Positions 11,529 to 22,400 of a DNA stretch of 64,000 nucleotides are shown piece by piece. Below the pieces are notes generated by a model. The model was not told the origin of the DNA. It did not search any database and saw nothing but the letters and a program-made list of their open reading frames with translations. This stretch comes from Odontocerum albicorne (taxonomy: Eukaryota > Arthropoda > Insecta > Trichoptera > Odontoceridae). The stretch covers positions 11,559,665 through 11,623,664 of the forward strand of contig OX463852.1 of NCBI GenBank assembly GCA_949825065.1. The letters run 5' to 3'. Position 1 is the first letter of the stretch. Each line of letters opens with the position of its first letter. The translations under genes and the position numbers were made by a program.

Positions 11529-11635
11529 TAAGATGAATGATTAATCAATGACAGATTAATCAATAAGATGAATGATTTCTCATAATGCACTTAAAAATCG
11601 TTTGGTCAACTATTGATAAGTGTAAACTTTGTTAA

Positions 11636-11833
11636 CCCTTCAGGCACGTATGACGTGCACCGCACGCGCATCAAAACCAAAACTCCCCACAGGGACGTAT
11701 GACGTGCACCGCACGTGCACCAAAAATTCCACACAAGCATATGAGCAATAGTTATCGTTAAAAACGATCTCCAAAAAAAAAATGAAACATCCCTGGAACT
11801 GAAAAAATGTTTTAGGCACACGGGCCTGAAGGG
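11636..11833. mobile_element. TTAA element (piggyBac-like MITE), 198 bp
   Basis: Ends CCCTTCAGGC...GCCTGAAGGG, flanked by TTAA (11632-11635) and TTCA (11834-11837, one change). Two internal units of GACGTATGACGTGCACCGCA. The same ends and units occur in the 638-bp element at 28187-28824. Copy A has the empty TTAA (4480-4483). Confidence 0.8.
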
Positions 11834-12598
11834 TTCAACTAACATGAGTAAAGGTTTATTTATTTCCATAAACTCTTTCATGCGCATTGAATTTGAATAT
11901 TATCTGGTATACAAATGTTCATTTGAAGTTAACTGTTTTATTAAATTTAAGAGACATCAAATTTTCAATAAGTGTCATTTTACATTTCATACATTGACCA
12001 AAGATCACATATATGGGATGAATAAGTGGAGAAATATTGGGTCCCAGCGGGTGGATTTTTCCTGTATAGGCATTATAACTTGGTTCTGAACTACCCTGGA
12101 TGAACTGGAAATATCTTAACAGAAATTGGGAGAACCAAGGACAGATGGCAAAATAGAGAATATTGGATGTTGGATCAATTGTCCGTATTTGTGATGAGGA
12201 GCAGTCCATGTTGTAGTACTCAAGGAGTCCAGTGTCTTGCAGGGTCAGTTTTGTTTAACATTAAAGCCTATAAACAATCTTCTTGCTGGTTTAAAGAAGT
12301 TATCATATTCCATTAATATTGGATGATTGAGAAAGCAGAGAACACTCATTAATAAAATTGGTAAACTTAATAATAAATTAGCATTTAACCTTTAAAACGG
12401 ATTTCGTAATGATTCAGATAAAAAGAAGACATACATTATTTAGGAATCAATTTGTTTCTTAGGACTTGTCAAATAAAATCAGTCTTCATAAATTAAATTA
12501 ATGAATTATTCGAAATATTTCATTCTTAAAATGATTTGAATATGTTTGGTTGTTTAACCACATATCTTGGTGAAACCTATAAAAAAAGAATTACAATA

Positions 12599-13061
12599 GA
12601 GCGGCAATTATCCGGGGCTAAATTATCCACAAGTTGGATTAACCATGGTCTTCCGTAGTACAATTTTTTATAGAAATCCTGAAAAATAGTTTTTTTCCAA
12701 ATTTTTAACAAACATCCATGTTTTGAAAATTACAAAGCAAGAACTTATTATTATAAAATCTATGATTTACATTATACATATTGACTAATATTAGAAATTT
12801 GTCAGTGTTTCCCCGTATCCACAATGACATAAAAATATGTGGATCTGGGCTTCCCAATGTAATTCCTGCAGTATGATTTTCAGCATTTAGCAGTTGTATC
12901 TGTCAAACATGGACAAACCTTGTTTGTGTACTCATCTTGCGTAACAAAATTTATCTAGCATTTCAACACAATGTTAAACTCAATAAAAAGTTTTGGATTA
13001 ACAATGTTTTACAATTATCCGGACTCGAGTGTCTCTTAATCACCACATATAATTGGCACTG
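12599..13061. mobile_element. Pogo/Tigger-like non-autonomous element, copy B
   Basis: The uninterrupted counterpart of 5188-6449, with the same GAGCGGCAATTATCCGGGG start and GGCACTG end. No coding capacity. Confidence 0.5.
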
Positions 13062-13944
13062 TACTTTTTAAATCGTATACAATTAATTGTTTTGGTTTTG
13101 GAAACTAAGTGAATTGATCGACAAATAGGGTACTCGTAGCATATAGGTTAATAGGTTTTAAATATATATCATGTAAAATTGTATGCGTTTATCCTAAATA
13201 TCTTTTCAAAATATTTGAAATAATTTTTAACAAGGCATGAAACTAATAAATGTTGAAAATGCCATGGCTAATTGATAGCATTTTTACATCATAATACCTG
13301 TCACGTCACTCACTCAGCGGTGAACGTTGAAGGCTGTTTTGTTTATATTTCTGATGAATATATTGTAAATTATTATTTAATAAAAGCATACATTAAATCT
13401 ATCCATTATAACAGAGTGTAATTTTTGATGCTTTTTTTTCATTGGTTTCAAGGTTTTTTGATACATTTTTTTCATTGCATTAAGTCAATTTTCCTTCATA
13501 ACACTGTTATTTGGTACACACATTAGCCATCTTGTTTACTTTAGTAAAGGTTGTATTAATGCACTGTACAATATTTATGATGTGATAAAATGGCCAAAAA
13601 ACTATCATTGATGATGTAGCATAAATGTACAAAATCATATGTACCAGTGCGGCTGTCAAATTTGGTCAGGAGTTGTTACATCATAAGCTTAAGTTCGTAC
13701 AAATGTATAGGTATTTGAAATTTGATTAATCAAATTGATTTTACAAATGTATTACTGCTAGAAAAAAAGTACTGTCATGTTTTAAGTTACTTATCGCATC
13801 AAGCGAATTACATTTTTCGGTATTTTACAAAACAGATCTTGTTTTTGGGCTGATTCATCCAACCTTAATTAAAAATTCTTGTATATTTAAAATACTGATG
13901 TCACTGTGGTAAAATGACAACTTACGAGAGTTTCCAAATATGTG

Positions 13945-14052
13945 CACATTCAGTTAACTTTAGCAATTAAACACATTCAATTTACTTTAGTAGTTAAACA
14001 TGTTCAATACACTTTAGCTGTTAAAATACATTCATTTTACTTTAGCAGTTAA
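13945..14052. repeat. Imperfect 33-bp tandem repeats (copy B)
   Basis: Counterpart of the 7325-7435 array with the core ACTTTAGCAGTTAAA. Confidence 0.7.
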
Positions 14053-14337
14053 AAAATACAAATGCTTACAATAACTTATTTTTGGACATTTTGTAATATT
14101 TAAATTTTTTTTGTAATATTTACCATTTTTTTGTAATACTTACCATTTTTTTGTATTGAAATGTATATTAAAGAAAACTAAAAAAATGACAATTTTTGGT
14201 TTAAGTATAAAAGCGTATTTTATAATGTATCTAAACGGTTTATTTTTTCTGATTTTTAATATGTATACATTAACTCCTGAACAGAATGAGGGTAACACAT
14301 TTTTGAACACAACTTATACAGAGAAGTTTTTTAAATA

Positions 14338-15635
14338 CGAGGGTGGTCCCAGAAGTACCCGACCTGACGTATAGATGGCGGTTGTTGCTTTAAAAAATTA
14401 CTATGGTAGAAAGTAGTAAACTTATAAAGCTTAAGTTTCAAGTTTTAAGACATTACGTTGTTTAGTATTTGTTTGGCAGCCATCAATAGTGAACGCTCTC
14501 AGTGAATTTGTAAACATGGAAATTGGTCATCGTTATGTGATACAATACTTTCATTTGAAAGGTCCAAGTCCAACCAATATCAAAGCCGAGCTAGATTCTA
14601 CTTTGGGGGAGTCTGCTCCTTTGTTTACAACAGTAAAATATTGGGTAGCAGAGTTTAAACGAGGCCGTACGATCTGCCAAGACGAACATCGCAGTGGTCG
14701 ACCAAATGAGGTGACCACGCCAGAAATGGTTAAGAAAATCCACAAAATGGTATTGGATGACCGTCGATTGAAAGTGCGCGAGCTAGCAGACATGGTAGGC
14801 ATTTCAAAAAGTGCTGTAAATTGCATATTGACTGAAAATTTGGACATGAGAGACTGTGCGCAAGATGGGTGCCGCATTTGCTCACAATGGAACAAAAACA
14901 GCGTCGTGAGGATGTTTCAATCGAGTGTTTGGCGATAATTCACAGCGATAAAGCCGAGTTTTTGCGTCGATTCATGACCATGGATGAAACATGGGTCCAT
15001 CACTTCACACCTGAGACGAAGGAACAGTCAAAACAATGGACTGAAAGGGGAGAATCGGCTCCAAAAAAGGCGAAGACAGTTCCATCTGCAGGCAAGGTCA
15101 TGGCGTCAGTTTTTTGGGATACGCGTGGGATATTTTTCATTGATTATCTTCAAAAAGGAAAAACAATCAACGGCGAGTATTATGCGAACTTATTGCAGCG
15201 TTTGAGTGATGAAATTAAGAAAAAACGGCCGCATTTGGCGAAAAAGAAAGTTTGTTTCATCAAGACAATGCACCAGTTCACACATCCGTTATCGCGGTAG
15301 CCAAAATCAATGAATTAAAGTTCGAATTGTTTAGTCCCCGGATTAGTCCCAGGTTTAGTGCCAGATTTAGTCCCCTCGGATTATTTTCTTTTTCCAAACT
15401 TGAAAAAATGGCTCGGTGGTAAAAGATTTGCCAACAATGAAGAGGTGGAATCTGCGGTTGATGGCTATTTTGAGGCGCTCCACGGTTCTCACTATAAACA
15501 GGGTATCGAAGCTATTGAACATCGTTGGGAAAAGTGTGTCGAGCTGGAAGGAGACTATGTTGAGAAATAAAAATATTTTTTCCCAAATTTTTTGGGTTTT
15601 CTTTGTTAGGTCGGGTACTTTTGGGACTACCCTCG
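14338..15635 (+). mobile_element. Mariner element with CGAGGGTGGTCCC ends
   Basis: 1298 bp. Inverted ends CGAGGGTGGTCCCAGAAGTA and, on the other strand, CGAGGGTAGTCCCAAAAGTA, followed by CCCGACCT; TA duplications at 14336-14337 and 15636-15637. Absent from copy A, where the site reads AAATACAATAATAAATAATC (about 7685-7705). It sits 100 bp from the stop of terminal exon B, in its probable 3'-UTR. Confidence 0.92.
14516..15570 (+). pseudogene. Mariner transposase pseudogene (in 14338-15635)
   Basis: Starts MEIGHRYVIQYFHLKG and ends LEGDYVEK at TAA. The N-terminal half is open (HTH: KVRELADMVGISKSAVNCIL). Frameshifts lie near 14860 and 15265. The first Asp is present (MTMDETWVHH); the second site (HQDNAPVHT) is readable only in another frame. 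Before the third (PSDYFLF) the usual PHPPYSPDL has been replaced by short GTTTAGTCCC-type repeats (15330-15375). Nearly complete but dead. Confidence 0.88.
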
Positions 15636-15735
15636 TATAATAATAAATAATCCTATGAAATAAAAATTAAATTTTAGTAATGATATATATTTCAAATAAA
15701 TTGCTCTTAGAAGCTATTTTTCTATTAGTTTGATA

Positions 15736-16471
15736 TTAAAATCCACTTGCACCAACATCTTCCGCATCCATTCCAAGCATGGCCAAATCTTCGTTCATAT
15801 GAAGTTTTTTACTATTAGGTGGTGGGCCTTGCATACCCGGAATATCAAAGGGGCCCGGCCCCCCTTGAGGGTACATCCCTCCTGGAGGTCCCATCATCAT
15901 TCCTACTGGACCAGAAGACATAGGGCCCATCATTCCCATCATCGGAGGGCCCATATTGTTTGGACCCATCGGACCAGGGCCCAGGGGACCCATTGGTCCC
16001 ATCGGACCATTAGGACCCATCGGACCATTAGGACCCATCGGACCATTAGGACCCATCGGACCATTAGGACCCATCGGACCATTAGGACCCATCGGGCCCA
16101 TAGGTCCCATCTGGCCCATAGGCCCCATGGGTGGCATATTGCCGGGCCCCATAGGTCCCATTGGCCCCATAGGACCTGGGTAGTTTTGGGGCGGCACATT
16201 TTGCATCATTGGCATATGCCCATATTGAGGTGGTTGCATTGACATCATATTAAGATTAGGATCAAATGTAGATTCAGTCTCAGGAGTTTTGTTTAGCTCT
16301 TTTTTTTGGGACTCCTCCGATGGGAATATGATGTCTAGAGCAACCTGAAAATCCTTGTGAAGTGCATCATTTTTTGAATTTGTCTGTGGTGACGCAGACT
16401 TCTTGACTTCTGCTTTGAATGAGGGCACGATAGTACCCTCCATAGATACATGAATGGGTGACTTCTGAATT
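15736..16471 (-). CDS. Zinc-finger gene terminal exon, copy B
   Basis: This is the copy nearest exon 14. The acceptor TTTTGTTTCAG precedes AATTCAGAAGTC, giving [20 protein letters not shown] and then a Gly-Pro-Met tail with GPMGPN repeats, ending [17 protein letters not shown] at a TAA (15736-15738). It differs from copy A by D to V at two sites near the start, one N to S, an M to L, and about 14 fewer repeat residues. A mariner sits 24 nt upstream of its acceptor (16495-17765) and another lies 100 nt past its stop (14338-15635), so its branch-point and 3'-UTR regions may be disturbed. Confidence 0.83.
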
Positions 16472-19400
16472 CTGAAACAAAATTAATATTATTATTTGGT
16501 GTGCAAATAAGTTTCCGCCATTTTTTTTATCAAAAATTGGGCATTTATTGTGAAAGAACGGAACCTCATGTTTTATTCGAAGTATTGCCCATCGCTTGCC
16601 ACTACTTTTTCCCATCTTTCTGGCAGCATACGGATACCGCGTCGGAAGAATGCATCATCTTTTGACGCTATCCACGAATCGACCCAATTTTTGGTATCTT
16701 CATATGATGTGAAGTGCTGCTTAGACAGGCTATACGTCATCGATCGAAACAAGTGGAAATCAGAAGAAGCAATGTCTGGTGAATACGGCGGGTGGGGTAA
16801 AACTTCCCAATTGAGTGTTTCCAAATAGGTTTTGACTGGTGCCGCAACATGTGGACGAGCATTATCATGCAGGAGAATAATTTTGTCAGGTCTGGAGTAG
16901 TAGTGGGCGCGCTTTTCCTTGAGTGCTCGACTCAATCTCATCAATTGTGTTTGCTAGACAGTCCCAGCAATGGTTTCGTTCGGTTTGAGCAACTCATAAT
17001 ACACGACACCAAGCTGATCCCACCAAATACACAACAAGAGTTTTTTTCCATGAATATCTGGCTTAGTCGTAGATGTTAAAGCAAGGCCAGGGTGTCCTCA
17101 TGATTTCTTCCTTTTTGGATTATCATAGTGGATCCATTTTTCATCACCGGTGACTATACGGTGCACAAAACCCTTTCGTTTATGCCTAGCAAGCAGCATT
17201 TCACATGTGGAAAATCGGCTTTCAACATTTCTCAGTGTCAGTTCATATGGAACCCAATTTCCTTGTTTTTGAATCATTCCCAATGATTTCAACTGATGTG
17301 AAATTGCTTGTTGAGTCACTCCTAATGTAAATGCAAGTTCTTCTTGCGTTTGGCACGAATCTTGATTCAATAATACTTCCAATTCCGCGTCTTCGTACAC
17401 TTTCGGCCTTCCGCTACGTTCTTTGTCTTCGATGTCAAATTCACCGTTCTTAAGCTTTTGAAACTACTCACGACAACTTCTCTCACTTAAGGCAGCCTCG
17501 CCATATGTTTCTACAAGCAATCGATGCACCTCAGCTGCAGATTTCTTCAAATTGATCAAGAGTTCCCGCAAATGACGCTTATTCGGCTCAAAACATGACA
17601 TTTTCACACACAAAAGAATGATAAAAATTCACTAATATTTCAAGGTTATGTTGTTGACGGATGTCCAACCTTACGACAATGACGTTTTACATCTGACAAT
17701 TTTAACCATAACTTACTGGTGGCGCCAACTTTTGTCAAACAGCGGCGGCTTATTTGTACACCTGATAAAATAAATCAAATAATATTAAAACTTCTAAATA
17801 TATTAAAACCAATAACAATAAACTAGGCTTTTTGTACTCTAGCCTAGTTTAGGAAACAAACCCAGATAGATCTATATAATTTGAGAGTCCACTTGTTTTT
17901 GTACGTTTTGTTTTTTCATATATCACTAGCTGTACCCGGCCATGCGTTGCTGTGGCTCAGTCTGGTTAAATGGAAAAGAAAGAAAAGAGAAAGCACACAT
18001 TTCTAATATGTTTAATTTCACAATGCTTGTGAGTATACAATATTTTAGATGTCTTTCAGCCACTCTCAGTCTGTCGCGTTCATTCTCTTGAGAACGAAGC
18101 AGTTCTGAAGCTGCAGGACGCGATCTCCGTGCTCGCAACCGTGCATTCTCAAGTCGGCTACACGTCGCTCTGCTGCCTCCTCAACATTTTGAGAAACTAA
18201 AGCAGATCGATTGTACTGAAAAAGAAGAAAGTTATAACAAAAACATATAAAATTGTGAAACATTAAAAAAGGAACTGAATAATATTGTTAAGTTCGTAGA
18301 CGTCTTTGTTCTTGGCGGCAAGAATAGCTCGCTCACTCAGCCAATCGTGATTTTTATAATTTATTTGAACATAGGGAAATAATTTTTCAACCAATTCTTC
18401 TTTTGATGTCACTAAATTGCACAAGTTATGAGGAAATGAAATTCGTCCTGAGGTCATATCAACCGGCACCTTTCCGTTCCCAATTTCCAGCAATTGATGT
18501 GAGAATATCTCAGCTGATCGATCGTTTTGCAGCTGGACACGCATTTGTCAAATAGGAGTATTCTTAAGGAAATATTTGTCAAATAGGAGTATTGTTAAGG
18601 AAATATTTGTCAAATAGGAGTATTGGAATTAATTAAATGTTAACCCTTTACAGGGCAATTTTTTATTTTTGAGATATTGAGTTTTTTGTTGAATAAACCA
18701 TTATTATGTGTATCAAATCAACTTTATTTCTTCGAAAAGTCTTTTTTTGGAAATGAGGCGGTCGCATATGAGACCTGTGCCCATTTCAGGGGTCATGCCA
18801 TTAGTCGCAAAAGTGACCAATGAATATTTAGGTAATAATATCTAAGTTAAGGTTGTATTAGGAAATAAAATTCTTATATGAGATATAATGAATGGTGATT
18901 TACTTATAATACCTATTTACATATTTGACAATAAATTGACCGGATGTTTAGATCGTTGCTACTGAACATGCAGCTACGATCACGATACTACTTCACGACG
19001 ATCCGTCTTTAATAAGACCTCTGCTCGTCCACTACATTTGCCAATTTCACATTTGTGTTGGTTAAAAACGTTTCATTAAGAAAATGAATCCTTATAAGTA
19101 TAAACATAAGGGTGGTCGCATATGCGACCGATTTCTGCTTATGCCTGTTAAAGGGTTAAGGAAAGACATTGCAAACCACGCACGAATTTGATTTGGATGT
19201 GACATGTTGCACGCGTCATTAATGAACACGTGAAACTTTTAATAATTCAAATGTATAAAACATACACAGATACATACCATGAATTCAAATGAAAATCAGA
19301 TACAGATACAGTTTAAATTCACCGCTAATTGTACTGAAAAATAATAAAAAACAGTTTAAAAATACAGGACAGCTATTACGACGACAAACTACAAAATGGC

Positions 19401-22400
19401 AGTTAAAAATTTAGTGTACTTTTACGTCCTAGCAGATGGTGCTATTTTTCAATAAACGTATTTGAAAATTTAATATTTATTATTTAAACATTTAATATTT
19501 ATAATTAAGTATTTAATATTTAATTATTTAATATTCAAAATCAAAATGGAACTGTCAAAATTTCAAAGAAATCTGTGAATAACTTTCGGAGATTGGAGAT
19601 TTTTAATTAACGAACATTTACATTTTTATTTATATAGATATTTAATATGTATTATTTAATTATTTTATATTAATTCCGAAACGTCGAAAATGCAATGTGA
19701 CATAACTGTCAAGTTTAGTTTGCGTGTGTCGCTGCAGGAGGCGCAAACGTTATTTCATCTGATTTATAAACTTTTTTATAAACAACCGTACATAAAAAAA
19801 TATATATAAACATTTTCGTATACGAATGCAACCTTTTGTAAAAATTTCAAAGCAATCGGTGAAGAACTTTCGGAGATCAGAGATTTTTAATATACGAACA
19901 TTTACATTTTTATTTATATAGATGTATACATATTAACACATCGATCAATAAGCCCCGGGACTAACCAACAGATGGCGTCTCTAATAACAAATCCATACCA
20001 TTCTCAGTTAGTACCAACCTTTAGAAGTTACGTGTCAAACTTTCATGACATTCCGACATTGTGCCATTGAGTTACAGTGGTTTTAGTGACGCTACTTTTG
20101 CTAATTTCAAAACAATGGAAAAAACCAAATTTCGTGTTTTGATAAAGCATTGCTTTTTAATGGGAAAAAATACCGTTCAAACTCAACGATGGCTTGAAAA
20201 GTATTATCCGGGCTCTGCTCAGTCAAAAACAATCATTTGTCGGTGGTATGCTGATTTCAAATGCGGTCATATAGACACAATTGATGCTGAACGCTCTGCT
20301 CGTCCAAATGAGGCTGTTACACCAGAAAACATAAATAAAAACCCTCAAAATAGTGATAGAAAATCGCAAAATACAGCTGCGTGAGATAGCTGACATCCTA
20401 AAGATATCATTTGGTAGTGTTAACACTATGTTATTTTGCATTTAATTTGGTCATGAAAAAGCTTTTTTTGAAATGGGTGCCGCGTTTGCTCACAATGAAA
20501 CAGAAACAACAACGCATCGATGATTCAGAGCGCTGTTTGACACTGTTTACGCGAAATAAACAGGAGTTTTTGTGTGGGTATGTGACAATGGAAGAAACTT
20601 GGATCCACCACTATACTCCGGAATCAAATCAGCAGTCAGCTGAATAGAGAGCAGCCGGTGAAAGTCGTCCGAAGCTACCAAAAACTCAACAGTCGGCCGG
20701 GAAGGTTATGGCCTCCGTATTTTGGGATGCGCATGGTATAATATTCATCGATCACCTTGAAAAGGGAAAAACCATCAATAGTGAATATTACATAGCGTTA
20801 TTGGAGCGTTTGAAGGCAGAAATTGCAAAAAAAAACTGCCCCATATGAAGAAGAAAAAAGTTCTCTTTCAACAGGACAATGCACCGTGTCACAAGTCGAT
20901 GGTAACGATGGCCAAATTGCATGAGTTGAACTTCGAATTGCTTCCGCACCCACCATATTCTCCAGATTTGACCCCCAGCAACTATTCGCTGTTCGCAGAC
21001 CTCAAAAAGATGCTCCAGGGAGAGATTTGGCTCCAATGAAGAAGTGATTGCCGAAACTAACGCCTATTTTGAAACCAAAGATAAATCGTTCTACACGGCT
21101 AGCATAGAAAAGTTAGGAAAGCGTTGGAATGAATGTATCACTCTTGAAGGACACTATGTTGATGAATAAAGAAGAATTTTGGCAAACAAGTGTTGTTTTA
21201 GTAGTTAGTCCCGGGACTTATTGATCGATGTGTTACATATACTTGTCATGTAAAATAAATCTGTAAATCTCATAACTCTCCTCAAGATAGGATTCTTCAT
21301 TCAATTTGGAAAAAAAATTGTGTAATTCCTTATTTTTTCCAGTAGTCTGCAATTGATCTAAGAAAATATAGTGTTATCAAAGTTACTTAGAAAAAGCAGC
21401 ACTATTGTAGCTACTTTTGAATCTAAAGAGCATGTAACTCAAAAATTCAAGTAAAAATAGTTTGAGCTACTTTTTAGCTTCCTTTATGAAGAAGCAGCTG
21501 CTTGAAACATTTTTTTTAACAACACTTAGAATATAGTTAAAGCAAAGCGAAAAAACAATAACTTACCTATGTATTGTTTGTGGATATGAAATCCCAACAG
21601 GAAGAGCTGGCTTGGGTAGACTGCTGACCACAGCTGGGTGTCCTCCTAAGTTAGTAGGGTGGGCTAGCCCCGGGGCAGGAAGAGTTGCTTCTATCTTAGC
21701 CAGGGAAGTTTTCAATTTTTCTTTAAGTTCCTCCACAGATTTCTGAATCTGCGCATTTATTTCATCACGTTTCTTCTTAGCTGCTTCTACACATTGCTGT
21801 GTATCCATGGGTTGTTTTGGAGGATCATTATCTGGTTTCGGTGGTTTATTACCTAACGATTTGTAAAGTGGCATTTTACCTGCAATAGTGAAAAAAAGTT
21901 CAACAACAACTGAAGGGCAGAACTGGTTAAATATTCATATAATGAGGTAATCCATTGGGTTGCATTGAACACATTGGTCCAATTGGTCACATTGACAATG
22001 TGACATCTAGCATAGAAAGAAAACCTAAGTGTTTTTTCTTTAACCTGGCGAGTTTATTGCCATGTGGCAATCTCTTCCAACCAACCAGAAAGATGTTTTT
22101 ATAAGCCCTAAGTGTTAACCAGACTGGAATCCTATTTAAAAAATCTGGGTTCCAGCGGGGATCGAACCCGCAACCTCCGGATCAGCAGACAAGTGTCTTA
22201 CCACCAGGCCACGGAGGTCGTCTAGTAAAAAATGTTTATGGCATCTAATAAAAAAAAAGTATCACCTATCAAAATGATATTTCTAGCATTGACCATATTT
22301 CCTGTGATGAATAACTTATCACAGAAAAAAACCGAATGTGAATCAATTCAATAATAATTCATCCATAGATTATCCAAACTCTTGTGAAGTGCATATATAA

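Larger units (their letters stand above)
11560..19922. repeat. Tandem segmental duplication, copy B
   Basis: The counterpart of 4358-11214. It is longer because of four insertions absent from copy A: TTAA elements (11636-11833, 18644-19155) and mariners (14338-15635, 16495-17765). Its left edge abuts a truncated mariner (11215-11528). Its right edge is the Helitron 5' end, next to another mariner. Confidence 0.9.
17926..19922 (-). mobile_element. Helitron, copy B
   Basis: Minus-strand 3' end CTAG (17929-17926) with the same hairpin as copy A. The 5' end TCTATATAAATAAAAATG is at 19922. It keeps one helicase fragment instead of two, and carries a TTAA element (18644-19155). Sequence near 18120-18180 switches from the first to the second helicase copy of A, as expected from unequal exchange or deletion between tandem units. 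Confidence 0.75.

Noticed and set aside
14338..15635. A host SETMAR-like fusion gene
   Set aside because: The transposase has its own ends and TA duplications, is frameshifted, and no SET domain or in-frame host exon adjoins it.
22141..22220. Possible tRNA gene on the minus strand
   Set aside because: A and B boxes are present, but the acceptor and anticodon arms do not pair properly and a repeat tail follows. Taken as a SINE head.
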